Shown: positions 51,474 to 60,901 of the stretch, one piece after another
How positions within the stretch are numbered: the first letter of the stretch is position 1
Layout of the letters: the number at the start of each line of letters is the position of its first letter
Assembly: GCF_900100275.1 (NCBI RefSeq)
Contig: NZ_FNET01000009.1
Location: forward strand, 62,001-126,000
Source of the DNA: Lentzea albidocapillata subsp. violacea
GTDB taxonomy: Bacteria > Actinomycetota > Actinomycetes > Mycobacteriales > Pseudonocardiaceae
Length of the DNA stretch: 64,000 nucleotides
Direction of reading: 5' to 3'
The notes under the pieces: generated by a model
Told to the model about the DNA's origin: nothing
What the model saw: only the letters and a program-made list of their open reading frames with translations
Databases searched by the model: none
Translations under genes and position numbers: made by a program

Positions 51474-52190
51474 TCAGCGATACCCGCTGCTGTAGCGGGA
51501 CTCGCAGGCGACGCCGTTGCGGTTCCCGTCGAGTTCGATGCGGTAGCCAGGCCGGCCCCAGTAGAGCGGCGCCGCGCCTGCCCAGCGTGCCTCGTCGCAG
51601 CTCGCGTAGAAGACGGGCTTCGGCTTGGGCGGCGCGGGCGGCTTCGTCGTCGTGGTCGGGGCCGGCGGTGGTGGCGGAGGCGGGGGAGTGGAGGTCTCCA
51701 GGGCGTCCTTGCCACCGCACGGCGCTCCCCAGAGGCCCATCGGGACGCGCTGTGCGGCCCCTTCGGCTTCCTTCTGGCCCGGTGTCGGCGCGCCCGCGGT
51801 GCGCCCGGCGCCGTTGCCCAGCGCGAGCAACGCGTAGTCGGTGCCGTCCGTGAGGCTGAGCGCGCCGGTCGCGCGGTCGTAACGAACCTGCTGGTTCAGC
51901 AGCATCGCCTTGGCAAAGCTGCCGGCGGCCTCAGCCCAGCACGGCCCCGGCTGTGCGAGGCCGCTGACCTCGGCTTTCGACCCGTCGGAGAGCATCACGG
52001 AACGGCCGTCGACGATCGACGCCACGCTGATGCCCAGCTGGGCGGGCGGGATCACCGCGGACGACGACGCCGTCACCGGCGCGTCCTCGGCCGGCTTCTC
52101 CACCGCAACGGGCCTCGACTGCACCTGTGCGGCACATCCTGCGGTGAGCAGGACCAGCACGACTCCGCCCACACTTCTCCACCCCGACAT
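51474..52190 (-). CDS. lipoprotein with excalibur calcium-binding domain
   Basis: A 238-residue lipoprotein (MSGWRSVGGVVLVLLTAGC). Residues about 50-115 resemble a nuclease-like (SNase) domain (VASIVDGRSVMLSDGSKAEV). A long Pro/Thr linker (eight consecutive Pro) leads to a C-terminal excalibur domain: FYASCDEARWAGAAPLYWG and the loop LDGNRNGVACES, which matches the calcium-binding DxDxDG pattern. Such proteins act at the envelope, some as nucleases. The catalytic residues of the SNase part are not evident. Confidence 0.83.
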   Translation of the reverse strand: MSGWRSVGGVVLVLLTAGCAAQVQSRPVAVEKPAEDAPVTASSSAVIPPAQLGISVASIVDGRSVMLSDGSKAEVSGLAQPGPCWAEAAGSFAKAMLLNQQVRYDRATGALSLTDGTDYALLALGNGAGRTAGAPTPGQKEAEGAAQRVPMGLWGAPCGGKDALETSTPPPPPPPPAPTTTTKPPAPPKPKPVFYASCDEARWAGAAPLYWGRPGYRIELDGNRNGVACESRYSSGYR

Positions 52191-52290
52191 GACCCGGAAT
52201 ACTGCCTGCCCGGAGCGGTGTGGCCAAGGTTACGTATTCGGATCGGATCGGTTCACCGCGATTCCGAACTGAGATACGGAGATGCCCAGT

Positions 52291-52743
52291 TCAGCGTACG
52301 GGCTTCAGCGTCCAGACGACGGTCATCTCGCCGGTGGTCACGCCCTCGGCGTTGGTGATCGTGATCGTGACGGGGAACTCGGGCCGCGTGCCGGACTCCA
52401 GTTCGGCCAGCACCTCGTCCGCGGAGCGTCCCAGCACGGCCTCCGCGCGCAACGGGCCCATCGCGATCTTCTTGTACGCGATCTCCGCGCGGACGGCCAG
52501 CGGCGTGGCCTTGCCGAGGTGCGCGGCGAACGCGGCCATCACGACGGCACCGGACGCGGACTCGCCGAGGCCGAACATCATGGCGGCGTGCGGCCCGCCG
52601 ATGTGGTTGTGCAGCGTCGGGGTGTCCGGCAGCGACGCGACGATGCGGCTGGCGGAGACCTCCTCGAACTCGATGCCCGTGTTCTTCACGTAAGGCACCG
52701 CCTGCTTCATGGCATCGGCGATGAACGACACGTCTTGGCTCAT
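52291..52743 (-). CDS. hotdog-fold protein, DUF4442 (putative acyl-CoA thioesterase)
   Basis: A 150-residue single-hotdog protein. PTLHNHIGGPHAAMMFGLGE (about residues 42-61) is the family helix with HxGGxHA, followed by MAAFAAHLGKATPLAVRAEI. Members are probable acyl-CoA thioesterases; specificity unknown. ATG at 52743. A dyad directly upstream suggests control by a TetR-type or similar repressor. Divergent from the MarR-MFS operon. Confidence 0.85.
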   Translation of the reverse strand: MSQDVSFIADAMKQAVPYVKNTGIEFEEVSASRIVASLPDTPTLHNHIGGPHAAMMFGLGESASGAVVMAAFAAHLGKATPLAVRAEIAYKKIAMGPLRAEAVLGRSADEVLAELESGTRPEFPVTITITNAEGVTTGEMTVVWTLKPVR

Positions 52744-52754
52744 GAGAGCGATGC

Positions 52755-52789
52755 TACCGACGAGTAACCCAAGTTGCTACCCGTCGGTA
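52755..52789. promoter_or_regulatory. dyad upstream of the DUF4442 gene
   Basis: TACCGACG (52755-52762) and CGTCGGTA (52782-52789) are exact inverted arms with a 19-bp centre that itself contains AGTA and TAC extensions. It begins 12 bp before the gene's ATG and resembles TetR-family operators at acyl-CoA genes. No tetR gene is adjacent. Confidence 0.5.
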
Positions 52790-52869
52790 ACCACTACTCG
52801 GCGCGTCCGTACCACTCCGCTGTGGAGTGAGACTCGGAACTCACTTGCGTATCAGTGGACCGAGATGGA

Positions 52870-52905
52870 TGCTTGTACCGAGCAACTAGTTGGGTGATAC
52901 AAGCA
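52870..52905. promoter_or_regulatory. 36-bp symmetric operator upstream of the MarR gene
   Basis: TGCTTGTA, 5 bp, CAACTAGTTG, 5 bp, TACAAGCA: outer 8-bp arms and a central 10-bp palindrome share one axis. It ends 12 bp before the MarR ATG. Likely autoregulatory site controlling marR and the efflux gene; two dimers could bind. Confidence 0.7.
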
Positions 52906-52917
52906 ACGAGGTGTCAG

Positions 52918-53439
52918 ATGGTCGATCCGGGCAGGTGCTTCGGTACCGGCGTCGATCCCGAGCACGAGCTCGCGGACCGAGTCGGCATGGCGATGGTGCG
53001 GCTGAACAAGATGCACGCCCAGGTCAGCCATCAGATGGCCAAGCAGGGCATGGACAAGTCCGCCTTCGTACTTCTCGCGACGCTCTCCGGCCTCGGGGAG
53101 TGCCGCTCGAGTGCGCTCGCGGAGGCGGTGCTCTCCGATCCGTCCACGATCAGCCGGCAGGTGGCCGGGCTCGTGAAGGACGGACTCGTGGAGAGGCGAG
53201 CTGATCCGGCGGACGGCCGGGCCAGCGTTCTCGCGGTCACCGAAGCGGGCCGCGAGCTGATCCTGAGCCGGCGCCGGCAGCGCAACGAGGCGATCGAGCA
53301 GGTGTTCGCGGACTGGGTCGACGAGGACTTCAGGGGCTTCGCGGACCTGTTCGAACGCTTCGTCCAGGACTACGAGCGCACGATTCCGGCGCTTTTGACC
53401 GCACGCGGGATGGGGACCCGCGCAGGAGGGGAAAACTAG
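52918..53439 (+). CDS. MarR-family transcriptional regulator
   Basis: A 173-residue winged-helix regulator (MARLNKMHAQ-type helix 1 replaced by VRLNKMHAQVSHQMAKQGMD; recognition helix LSDPSTISRQVAGLVKDGLV; wing RRADPADGRASVLAVTEAG). The start is ATG at 52918 (MVDPGRCFGTGVDPE), with GAGGT upstream; an in-frame upstream start would sit in the operator. It is followed 2 bp later by an efflux pump gene, its probable target, induced by the pump's substrates. Confidence 0.92.
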   Translation: MVDPGRCFGTGVDPEHELADRVGMAMVRLNKMHAQVSHQMAKQGMDKSAFVLLATLSGLGECRSSALAEAVLSDPSTISRQVAGLVKDGLVERRADPADGRASVLAVTEAGRELILSRRRQRNEAIEQVFADWVDEDFRGFADLFERFVQDYERTIPALLTARGMGTRAGGEN

Positions 53440-53441
53440 AA

Positions 53442-55076
53442 ATGTCAACCACAACCGGTGCGACACCCACGCCAGGGGTTTCCCTGACGCATCGCCAGAT
53501 CATGACGATCCTGTCCGGCCTGCTGCTGGGCATGTTCCTCGCGGCGCTGGACCAGATGATCGTCGCCAGCGCCATGAAGACCATCGCGGACCAGCTGCAC
53601 GGACAGACGCTGCAGGCGTGGGCGACCACCGCCTACCTGATCACCGCGACCATCACGACTCCGTTGTACGGCAAGCTGTCGGACATCTACGGGCGCAAGC
53701 CGATGTACCTCGCGGCGATCTCGCTGTTCCTGGTCGGCTCGCTGCTAGCGGGCATCGCGACGTCGATGTACGAGCTGGCCGCGTTCCGCGCCGTGCAGGG
53801 CCTGGGCGCCGGCGGTCTGATGTCGCTCGCGTTCGCGATCATGGCGGACATCATCTCGCCGCGGGAGCGCAGCAAGTACTCCGCCTACTTCATGGCGGTC
53901 TTCGGTTCGGCCAGCGTGCTCGGGCCGGTCATCGGCGGCGTGTTCGCCGGTCTCCCCACGTTCCTCGGTGTCACCGGCTGGCGCTGGGTGTTCCTCGTGA
54001 ACGTCCCGATCGCGCTGCTCGCGCTGTTCGTCGTCGCCCGCGTGCTCAACATCCCGCACCAGCGGGTGAACCACCGCATCGACTTCGGTGGCGCCATCGC
54101 GCTGACGGTCGGCCTGGTGCCGCTGCTGATCGTGGCCGAACAGGGCCGCGAGTGGGGCTGGGCGTCGGTGACGTCGATCGCCATGTACGTGATCGGCGCG
54201 CTCGGCCTGGTGGCGTTCGTGTGGGTCGAGAACCGCATGGGCGACGAGGCGCTGCTGCCGATGCGGATGTTCCGCAACCACACCTTCTCGCTGGGCAACG
54301 CGATCAACTTCGTGCTCGGCATCGGCATGTTCGGCGGCATGGTCTCCATCCCGCTGTACCTGCAGATCGTCAAGGGCGTCACGCCCACCACGGCCGGTCT
54401 GATGCTGCTGCCGATGACGTTCGGCATCATGTCGGCCACCGCGATCGCGGGCAGGGTCACGTCGAAGACCGGGCGCTACAAGATGTTCCCGATCATCGGC
54501 GCCGGCCTGATGACGATCGCGCTGTTCCTGCTCAGCTCCATCGGCACGGACACGCCGAGCTGGCTGGTCATGGTCTACATGTTCGTCATGGGCGCGGGCC
54601 TCGGCCAGTGCATGCAGACGCTGCTGCTGGCGATCCAGAACGACGCCGAGCCGCGTGACATGGGCGTGGCGACCGCCTCGGCGACGTTCTTCCGCCAGAT
54701 CGGTGGCACCGTCGGTACCGCGGTGTTCCTGTCGATCCTGTTCACCACGGTCGGCGACAAGATCGCTTCCGGGCTGCGGTCCGCGTTGCAGACCGACGCC
54801 TTCAAGGCCGCTCTGGCGCAGAACCCGGAGTTCGCGAAGATGCTGCAGGGCGGGGGCGGTGTGGACATCAACAACACCGAGTTCCTCAACGGCCTCGACC
54901 CGGTGCTGGCCAAGCCGTTCCTCGACGGCTTCTCCAGCGCGATCGACACGGTCTTCCTGACCGGCGGCATCGTGATGATCGTGGCGTTCGTGCTCGTGTG
55001 GTTCCTGCGCGAGAAGCCGCTCTCGACCCGGTCGGGCCTGGAGCGCGTGGCGGACGCGGAGGCGATCGCGGTCTAG
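53442..55076 (+). CDS. DHA2-family (14-helix) MFS drug efflux transporter
   Basis: A 544-residue EmrB/QacA-type drug:H+ antiporter with 14 predicted membrane helices. Motif A is YGKLSDIYGRKPMYL, motif B region LAAFRAVQGLGAGGLMSL, and antiporter motif C SVLGPVIGGVFAG. The N-terminal motif D1 (LAALDQMIVASAM) fits. A 45-residue extracellular loop before the last helix contains a Gly-rich stretch (MLQGGGGVDINNTEF). Co-transcribed with marR. Substrates unknown; perhaps self-made antibiotics or dyes. Confidence 0.93.
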   Translation: MSTTTGATPTPGVSLTHRQIMTILSGLLLGMFLAALDQMIVASAMKTIADQLHGQTLQAWATTAYLITATITTPLYGKLSDIYGRKPMYLAAISLFLVGSLLAGIATSMYELAAFRAVQGLGAGGLMSLAFAIMADIISPRERSKYSAYFMAVFGSASVLGPVIGGVFAGLPTFLGVTGWRWVFLVNVPIALLALFVVARVLNIPHQRVNHRIDFGGAIALTVGLVPLLIVAEQGREWGWASVTSIAMYVIGALGLVAFVWVENRMGDEALLPMRMFRNHTFSLGNAINFVLGIGMFGGMVSIPLYLQIVKGVTPTTAGLMLLPMTFGIMSATAIAGRVTSKTGRYKMFPIIGAGLMTIALFLLSSIGTDTPSWLVMVYMFVMGAGLGQCMQTLLLAIQNDAEPRDMGVATASATFFRQIGGTVGTAVFLSILFTTVGDKIASGLRSALQTDAFKAALAQNPEFAKMLQGGGGVDINNTEFLNGLDPVLAKPFLDGFSSAIDTVFLTGGIVMIVAFVLVWFLREKPLSTRSGLERVADAEAIAV

Positions 55077-55088
55077 GGCAGGACATGA

Positions 55089-55123
55089 AAAAGAGGGGGT
55101 CGCTTCGAGCGGCCCCCTCTTTT
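55089..55123. terminator. bidirectional terminator between the MFS gene and ppa
   Basis: AAAAGAGGGGG pairs with CCCCCTCTTTT around CGCT-TCG-AGCG, flanked by A- and T-runs. Works for the efflux operon and for convergent ppa, 9 bp beyond its stop. Confidence 0.92.
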
Positions 55124-55131
55124 CGTCGTGC

Positions 55132-55638
55132 TCAGTGGAACGTCTCGCCCCTGGCCTCGGCGTCCTTCAGACGCTGGTAGGAGCGCTTGATCTCGGCCTC
55201 GGCCTCGGTGCGGCCCACCCAGGTCGCGCCCTCGACGCTCTTGCCGGGCTCCAGGTCCTTGTAGACCTCGAAGAAGTGCTGGATCTCCAGGCGGTCGAAC
55301 TCCGCCAGGTGGTGGATGTCCCGCAGGTGCTCGTGGCGAGGGTCGTAGGCCGGGACGCACAGAACCTTGTCGTCGCCGCCCTTCTCGTCCGTCATGCGGA
55401 ACATGCCGATCGCGCGGGAGGCGATCAGGCAGCCGGGGAACGTCGGTTCCTGGACGAGGACGAGGGCGTCCAGCGGGTCGCCGTCCTCACCCAGGGTGTT
55501 CTCGATGAACCCGTAGTCGGCCGGGTACTGCGTCGACGTGAACAACGTGCGGTCGAGGCGGATGCGGCCACTCTTGTGGTCCACCTCGTACTTGTTGCGC
55601 ACGCCCTTGGGGATCTCGATCAGGACGTCGAACTCCAC
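55132..55638 (-). CDS. ppa: inorganic pyrophosphatase (soluble, family I)
   Basis: A 168-residue Mg2+-dependent enzyme that hydrolyses pyrophosphate. [40 protein letters not shown] (with the catalytic Asp triad region) and [18 protein letters not shown] are conserved. GTG at 55638 has GAGGACC upstream. Divergent from dacB as in mycobacteria (Rv3628-Rv3627c). It coexists with the membrane pyrophosphatase hppA in this window. Confidence 0.97.
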   Translation of the reverse strand: MEFDVLIEIPKGVRNKYEVDHKSGRIRLDRTLFTSTQYPADYGFIENTLGEDGDPLDALVLVQEPTFPGCLIASRAIGMFRMTDEKGGDDKVLCVPAYDPRHEHLRDIHHLAEFDRLEIQHFFEVYKDLEPGKSVEGATWVGRTEAEAEIKRSYQRLKDAEARGETFH

Positions 55639-55762
55639 TGGTCCTCGCTCATGTAGCCCATTCGTGACGCCCACTAGTGTGGACCACGACGCCTTGTCAA
55701 CCCTCATCGGAGCGGCGGTTGGTGGGTGTGAGATTGCCCGTACCGAGCTGACGGAGGCTCTC

Positions 55763-57805
55763 TTGCCGGACGACCCCCAGTGGCCGACCGAGGACGACGA
55801 CGCCGAGTCGGTCGCTGCCGCCTCACAGCCAACGGTGCAGGTCAACCGCCCGTCCGTGGATCAGCCGACGATGCGTCTGCCGCTCGCCGCGGTGCTCTCG
55901 GCACCGTCCACTCAGGAGCCGCCGCGCTCGTCGCCGATCCGTTCCGCCCCGAACGCCACCGGGCCGGGTCACGCCGCCCCAGGTGTGCCAACGGCCGGTT
56001 CCGGCGGTTCCGGCAGGCCTTCCGGTGACACCGCCGGTGGGAAGTCTCACGGGGCGATTGGTCCAGAAGTCGGCCAACCTCGGGCCGTCCCGGTGCGCGT
56101 CGAGCCGAAGAAGGACCAGACCCGTGTCGTGCCGAGGCCGGAGCAGAGGACCGCGGAACTCTCCGTGCCTCCCGGCAAGACGGCGCGCGTCGACCAGCTG
56201 CCGCACCTGGAACCGTCGTGGTTCGACCAGCAGGTCAGGTCCGACCGGCAGCCGCGTCCCGAGCAGACCAAGCGCGTCGACCAGCTCCAGGGCCAGGCAC
56301 CCCCACGTCAGGAACCGCAGCGTCAGGAACCGCCACGTGCCGAGCCGGCCCGTCCGGTACCGCCGCCTCCGCGCCAGGAGCCCCGGGACCTACCCGTCAC
56401 CGGCTACGAGGAGGAACCCGAGGACCGCCTCGCCGACGAGCCCAGGAAGAGCCGCAAGCCGCTGTTCGCGGTCCTGAGTCTGCTGGTCGTCGCGGCCCTG
56501 GCCGGCGCCACGATCTACGCGGTCAAGGAGTTCGGCGGCGCCGAGGCGATCGAGACCAGGCCCCCGGCCGCACCCGCGAACGTCCAGCCGCTGGTCAAGG
56601 CGGTCACCGCGGGCGCACCGGCACCGACCCCCGCCGGTGTGAAGCGGGCGCTGGCCGGACCCGCGGGCAACAGCGCGCTGGGCACGCTCACCGGCAGCGT
56701 CATCGACCCTGCCAGCGGCACCGCGCTGTGGCAGCAGGGCGACACCACGCCCGCGACCCCGGCGTCGAGCCTCAAGATCCTCACGGCCGCCGCGGCGCTG
56801 CTGAGCCTCGACAAGACCGACCAGTTGTCCACCAAGGTCGTCCAGGGTGCCGAGCCCGGCACCGTGGTCATCGTCGGCGGTGGCGACCCGACGATCTCCG
56901 GCGCTCCCGGCCGGTCGGTCTACCCCGGCGCCGCGACGCTCGACGACCTGGTCGGCCAGGTCAAGGCCAAGGGCCCGGTCACCAAGGTCCAGTTCGACCT
57001 CAGCCGGTACACGGGCGAGCCGCTCGGGCCGCAGTGGGAGTCGGTGGACATCGCGGGCGGCTCGGTCGCGCCGATCGTGCCGTTCATGCTCGACGGCGGC
57101 CGACTCGACCAGACCAACATCAACGGCACGCGCACCGGCAGCCCGGCCCAGGCCGCGGCGGACGCGTTCGCACAGCGCATCGGGGCACCCGCGGCCACGG
57201 CAGGCACGGCCCCGGCGGGCGCGCAGGTGCTCGGCGAGATCAAGTCGGCGCCGATCGAGCAGCTCGTCGACAACATGATGCAGATCTCGGACAACGTGCT
57301 GACCGAGGCGATCGCCCGCGAGATCGCGATCAAGACGGGCAACGAGCCGTCGTTCGCGGGCGGCGTGAAGGCCGTGCGGGACGTGCTCACCAAGAACGGT
57401 TTCGACCTCACCGGGGCGAACTTCGTGGACGGCAGCGGGCTGTCCGCGACGAACAAGATCCCGCCCAAGCTGCTCACCGACGTGCTCACCACGGCGGCGA
57501 AGCCCACGCTGGACGACGCGCGCACCGCGAAGCTGCGGCCGTTGCTGACGGCACTGCCGGTCGCGGGCGGCAGCGGCACCCTCGCCGGTCGCTACGACGG
57601 CACCGCGGCACCGGGCAAGGGCTGGGTGCGGGCCAAGACCGGCACGCTCACCGGCGTCAACGCGCTCGCCGGCATGGTCGTCGACGTGGACGGCCGCGTG
57701 CTCGTGTTCTCGTTCATGTCCGCGAGCAACCGCAACCCGGAGACCGAGGTGCGGCCCGCACTGGACGTGCTGGCCGCCGCGTTGCGGGGCTGTGGCTGTT
57801 CGTAG
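55763..57805 (+). CDS. dacB: D-alanyl-D-alanine carboxypeptidase/endopeptidase, PBP4 type
   Basis: A 680-residue class C low-molecular-mass penicillin-binding protein (Rv3627c type). A 230-residue cytoplasmic, Pro/Gln/Arg-rich disordered N-terminus precedes a membrane helix ([20 protein letters not shown], about residues 232-251). The transpeptidase domain has SxxK in ASSLKILTA (about residue 336), SxN in [10 protein letters not shown] (about residue 510) and KTG in RAKTGTLTG (about residue 626). The start is TTG at 55763 with GGAGG five bases upstream; the frame is open further upstream. It trims D-Ala or cleaves cross-links outside the membrane. Confidence 0.93.
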   Translation: MPDDPQWPTEDDDAESVAAASQPTVQVNRPSVDQPTMRLPLAAVLSAPSTQEPPRSSPIRSAPNATGPGHAAPGVPTAGSGGSGRPSGDTAGGKSHGAIGPEVGQPRAVPVRVEPKKDQTRVVPRPEQRTAELSVPPGKTARVDQLPHLEPSWFDQQVRSDRQPRPEQTKRVDQLQGQAPPRQEPQRQEPPRAEPARPVPPPPRQEPRDLPVTGYEEEPEDRLADEPRKSRKPLFAVLSLLVVAALAGATIYAVKEFGGAEAIETRPPAAPANVQPLVKAVTAGAPAPTPAGVKRALAGPAGNSALGTLTGSVIDPASGTALWQQGDTTPATPASSLKILTAAAALLSLDKTDQLSTKVVQGAEPGTVVIVGGGDPTISGAPGRSVYPGAATLDDLVGQVKAKGPVTKVQFDLSRYTGEPLGPQWESVDIAGGSVAPIVPFMLDGGRLDQTNINGTRTGSPAQAAADAFAQRIGAPAATAGTAPAGAQVLGEIKSAPIEQLVDNMMQISDNVLTEAIAREIAIKTGNEPSFAGGVKAVRDVLTKNGFDLTGANFVDGSGLSATNKIPPKLLTDVLTTAAKPTLDDARTAKLRPLLTALPVAGGSGTLAGRYDGTAAPGKGWVRAKTGTLTGVNALAGMVVDVDGRVLVFSFMSASNRNPETEVRPALDVLAAALRGCGCS

Positions 57806-57833
57806 TGGGCCGGGCGCAGGTAGCGTCGGAAAC

Positions 57834-58877
57834 GTGAACGGCGCGACGGAGGCAGAGCTCGGCCCGGTGGACTGGGAGCTGGCGGTTTCGACCGCCGTGC
57901 GGCTCGTCCGGCCGGGCCCCGTGATCGGCAAGGACGAGGCCGACCACGTCGTAGGCAGACTTCGTGAGCTCGCACCCCGGGCGGAGGTGCACGTCCGCGA
58001 GCTGACCGGACTCGGCCAGGGACTGCCGCTGCTGCCGGGCGAGGTCGTGGACAGGCCGGCGTGGGTCGCGGCCGCCGCGCAGGGCCTGGCCGCGCTGACA
58101 GCGCCCGCGATGCCGCGCCAGACAGGTCCGATGGCGGGCATCCTCGCCGGTACGGCCGGTGTGCAGGCGGGCGTCGTGCTGGCGTTCCTGTCCTCGCGGG
58201 TGCTGGGCCAGTACGACCCGTTCAGCCCCAATGAGCAGCTCGCCGGGCGGTTGCTGCTCGTCGCGCCGAACATCGTTGGCGCGCAACAGGCCCTGGACGT
58301 GCCGGACGACGACTTCCGCATGTGGGTGTGCCTGCACGAGTGCACGCACCGGCTGCAGTTCACCGGCGTGCCGTGGCTGCGCAGGTACTTCTCCGACCAG
58401 GTCACGGCGCTGCTGTCCTCAATGGATGAAGAGCGCGCGCCGCTGACCGACGTGATCCGCGACTTCCGCAACAAGCTGCGCGCCGGCGACGGCCCGATGG
58501 GACTGATAGAGCTCATCCAGTCGCCACAGCAGAAAGCCATCCTGGACCGGCTGATCGCACTGTCCACTTTGCTCGAAGGCCACGCCGACCACGTGATGGA
58601 CGCGGTGGGGCCCACCGTGGTCCCGTCCGTGTCGACCATCCGCACCCGCTTCAGCGCGCGGCGCAAGGGCGGCGGCCTGCTCGACCGGATCCTGCGCACG
58701 GTGCTCGGCGTCGAGGCGAAGGTGCGGCAATACGAGGAGGGCGCGGAGTTCACCGAGTACGTGGTGGAGCGCGTCGGCATGGACGGCTTCAACACGATCT
58801 GGACGTCCGCCGACACGTTGCCGACCCGCGCCGAGATCGCCGAGCCCATGAGCTGGCTGCGCCGCGTGTCACCGTGA
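57834..58877 (+). CDS. zinc-dependent metalloprotease-like protein (Rv3626c type)
   Basis: A 347-residue protein of the actinobacterial zincin-like family (TIGR03624/DUF2342). The HExxH signature is CLHECTHRLQF (about residues 165-175), with a downstream Glu region in LLEGHADHVMDAVG. No signal peptide, so cytoplasmic. Conserved between dacB and tilS in many actinomycetes, role unknown. GTG at 57834; stop overlaps the tilS start. Confidence 0.9.
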   Translation: MNGATEAELGPVDWELAVSTAVRLVRPGPVIGKDEADHVVGRLRELAPRAEVHVRELTGLGQGLPLLPGEVVDRPAWVAAAAQGLAALTAPAMPRQTGPMAGILAGTAGVQAGVVLAFLSSRVLGQYDPFSPNEQLAGRLLLVAPNIVGAQQALDVPDDDFRMWVCLHECTHRLQFTGVPWLRRYFSDQVTALLSSMDEERAPLTDVIRDFRNKLRAGDGPMGLIELIQSPQQKAILDRLIALSTLLEGHADHVMDAVGPTVVPSVSTIRTRFSARRKGGGLLDRILRTVLGVEAKVRQYEEGAEFTEYVVERVGMDGFNTIWTSADTLPTRAEIAEPMSWLRRVSP

Positions 58878-59785
58878 ACGGACCGGTCGCCGAGATCAGG
58901 ACGGCGGTCCGCCGTTTCCTCGACGAGGTGCGGCCGGAGCACGTGACGGTCGCCGTCTCCGGCGGCGCGGACTCGCTCGCCCTGGCCGCCGCCGTGGCAC
59001 GGCTGGTGCCCGGCGCATCCGCGGTCGTCGTGGACCACCAGCTGCAGCCGGGATCGGGCGACGTGGCCCTGAAGGCGGCCCGGCAGTGCTCGGAGCTTGG
59101 TCTCGTAGCGCGGGTGGAGCCGGTCTTCGTCGAAGGTGGCGGCGGGCCCGAGGCCGCGGCCCGCAAAGCCCGCTACGCGGCCCTGAAGCCGTCGTCCGGC
59201 GTCGTGCTGCTCGGCCACACCCTGGACGACCAGGCGGAGACCGTGCTGCTGGGCCTGGGGCGCGGATCCGGCCCTCGCTCGATCGCCGGCATGCGCGCGT
59301 TCGACCCGCCGTGGGGCCGTCCGCTGCTCGGCGTGTCGCGCGCCGTCACCCGTGCGGCGTGTGCGGAGCAGGGCATCGAGGTGTGGGAGGACCCGCACAA
59401 CCTCGACCCGTCGTTCACACGTGTGCGGTTGAGGACCGAGGTCCTGCCGTTGCTGGAGAACGTGCTGCAAGGCGGCGTGGCCTCGTCGCTGGCGCGCACG
59501 GCGGCTCAGTTGCGTGAGGACTGTGACGCACTCGACTCTCTCGCGGAAGCCTTCGTCGGCGACTGCTGTGCCGTCGACGACATCGCAGAGTTGCCCGCCG
59601 CTTTGCGACGCAGAGTGGTCAGGGCGTGGCTGATCGACGAAGGCGTGCCCGAACTGTCCGATTCGCATCTGCGCCGCGTTGACGCACTGGTGAGTGAATG
59701 GCGCGGTCAGGGCGGTGTCTGGCTACCTGGCGGCTTTGTCGTGCGGCGCGCGCATGGCAGGCTCGTTGTGGAACCACAGTCTTAA
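58874..59785 (+). CDS. tilS: tRNA(Ile)-lysidine synthase
   Basis: A 303-residue N-type ATP-pyrophosphatase that attaches lysine to C34 of the CAT-anticodon tRNA-Ile, changing it to read AUA. The PP-loop [16 protein letters not shown] (about residues 27-42) and [20 protein letters not shown] are intact. It is the short actinobacterial form without the full C-terminal domains of E. coli TilS. GTG at 58874 overlaps the upstream stop. Confidence 0.94.
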   Translation: MNGPVAEIRTAVRRFLDEVRPEHVTVAVSGGADSLALAAAVARLVPGASAVVVDHQLQPGSGDVALKAARQCSELGLVARVEPVFVEGGGGPEAAARKARYAALKPSSGVVLLGHTLDDQAETVLLGLGRGSGPRSIAGMRAFDPPWGRPLLGVSRAVTRAACAEQGIEVWEDPHNLDPSFTRVRLRTEVLPLLENVLQGGVASSLARTAAQLREDCDALDSLAEAFVGDCCAVDDIAELPAALRRRVVRAWLIDEGVPELSDSHLRRVDALVSEWRGQGGVWLPGGFVVRRAHGRLVVEPQS

Positions 59786-59802
59786 GCAGAGGGGACCTGT
59801 CC

Positions 59803-60351
59803 GTGTACGACGGCGACATCGCATCCGTGCTCATCACCGAGCAGGAGATCAGCGACAAGGTCACCGAACTCGCCAAGCAGGTCGCGGCTGATCACCCAGA
59901 AGGTGACTCCGACCTCGTGCTGATCACTGTGCTCAAGGGCGCCGTGATGTTCATGGCCGACCTTGCCCGCGCGCTGCCCGTTCCGGTGCAGCTCGAATTC
60001 ATGGCCGTTTCGTCCTACGGGTCGTCCACGTCGTCCTCCGGCGTGGTGCGCATCCTGAAGGACCTGGACCGCGACATCGCCGACCGCAACGTGGTGATCG
60101 TCGAGGACATCATCGACTCGGGACTGACCCTGTCGTGGCTGCTCAAGAACCTGCAGTCGCGCAAGCCCCGGTCGCTGCAGGTGTGCACGTTGCTGCGCAA
60201 GCCCGACGCGGTGAAGGTCGAGGTGCCGGTGAAGTACGTCGGCTTCGACATCCCCAACGAGTTCGTCGTCGGGTACGGGCTGGACTATGCGGAGCGGTAC
60301 CGGGATCTGCCGTACATCGGCACGTTGGATCCGAAGGTCTACTCCAGCTGA
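59803..60351 (+). CDS. hpt: hypoxanthine phosphoribosyltransferase
   Basis: A 182-residue purine salvage enzyme forming IMP or GMP from hypoxanthine or guanine and PRPP. The PRPP motif is [18 protein letters not shown] (about residues 93-110); [16 protein letters not shown] and the C-terminal [20 protein letters not shown] are typical. GTG at 59803 has GAGGGG upstream. Order tilS-hpt-(gap)-ftsH is the conserved bacterial arrangement, here broken by a palindrome and a VWA-domain gene. Confidence 0.95.
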   Translation: MYDGDIASVLITEQEISDKVTELAKQVAADHPEGDSDLVLITVLKGAVMFMADLARALPVPVQLEFMAVSSYGSSTSSSGVVRILKDLDRDIADRNVVIVEDIIDSGLTLSWLLKNLQSRKPRSLQVCTLLRKPDAVKVEVPVKYVGFDIPNEFVVGYGLDYAERYRDLPYIGTLDPKVYSS

Positions 60352-60365
60352 GTTTTTGTGTGAGG

Positions 60366-60401
60366 CGGGGGCGTTGCCGGGACTGGCAGCGCCCCCGTTT
60401 T
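60366..60401 (+). terminator. rho-independent terminator of hpt
   Basis: CGGGGGCG-TTGCC pairs with GGCAG-CGCCCCCG around a 6-nt loop, followed by TTTT. It starts 15 bp after the hpt stop. Confidence 0.9.
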
Positions 60402-60854
60402 GCGTTGGCGTGCGGGTCGGCTTGCGGGCGTTTGTCGCGTTCCAGCGGGGTGGTTGCGCTGGCGCGCGAGAGGTCGCCTTGCGAGGGTGGTCCGTCAGGT
60501 CGTGACGGAACTGCGCGGGGTTGCGATTGGGGCTTGACCTTGAGCCTCTGGCGGGATGCTTGACGGCCGGAAAAGGCCGGGCTGAAAGCGCCCGGCCGTG
60601 CCCATGAGGGGAGCATCCCGCCCACTCAAGGTAAAGCCCCAATCGCCGTGAGCGGACCCGAACCGCTACCCGGCGCTCTAGGTTCGGACGGCTCGCTTCG
60701 CATCGCCACGCCAGGTTTCGTACGTGGTTGCTTTGCGTTGGCGGGTGCCTGGTGGCACCGCGCGGGTCTGTTTGCGGTGGCTGGTTCCTGTTCCAGCGGA
60801 GGGTGGCTCTGCGTGCGCGCGGTCGCGTTCCAGTGGGACCCCCGCCAACGACAA
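60402..60854. other. gene-free intergenic region with imperfect duplicates
   Basis: Apart from the palindrome, the two flanks (about 60401-60470 and 60733-60830) resemble each other: both run TTTGCGTTGGCG, then TTCCAGCGG, then GCGCGCG. No frame has coding bias. The likeness suggests a duplication around the palindrome, or decayed sequence. Confidence 0.45.
60523..60646. repeat. 124-bp near-perfect palindrome
   Basis: Nested inverted arms on one axis: GCGATTGGGGCTT (60523-60535) with 60634-60646; ACCTTGAG (60537-60544) with 60625-60632; GGCGGGATGCT (60550-60560) with 60612-60622; inner ACGGCCGG (60563-60570) with 60592-60599. No coding potential. It sits in a gene-free gap between hpt and the VWA gene and has the look of a dispersed structural repeat (MITE- or REP-like) or a stable RNA. 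Confidence 0.85.
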
Positions 60855-60882
60855 CGCCGGGCCTCCCGAAGGAAGCCCGGCG
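60855..60882 (-). terminator. hairpin after the VWA-domain gene
   Basis: CGCCGGGC and GCCCGGCG form an 8-bp stem around a 12-nt loop, 20 bp beyond the minus-strand stop at 60902. No T-run. Confidence 0.6.
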
Positions 60883-60901
60883 CTGTGCGGTCACACGAGA
60901 A

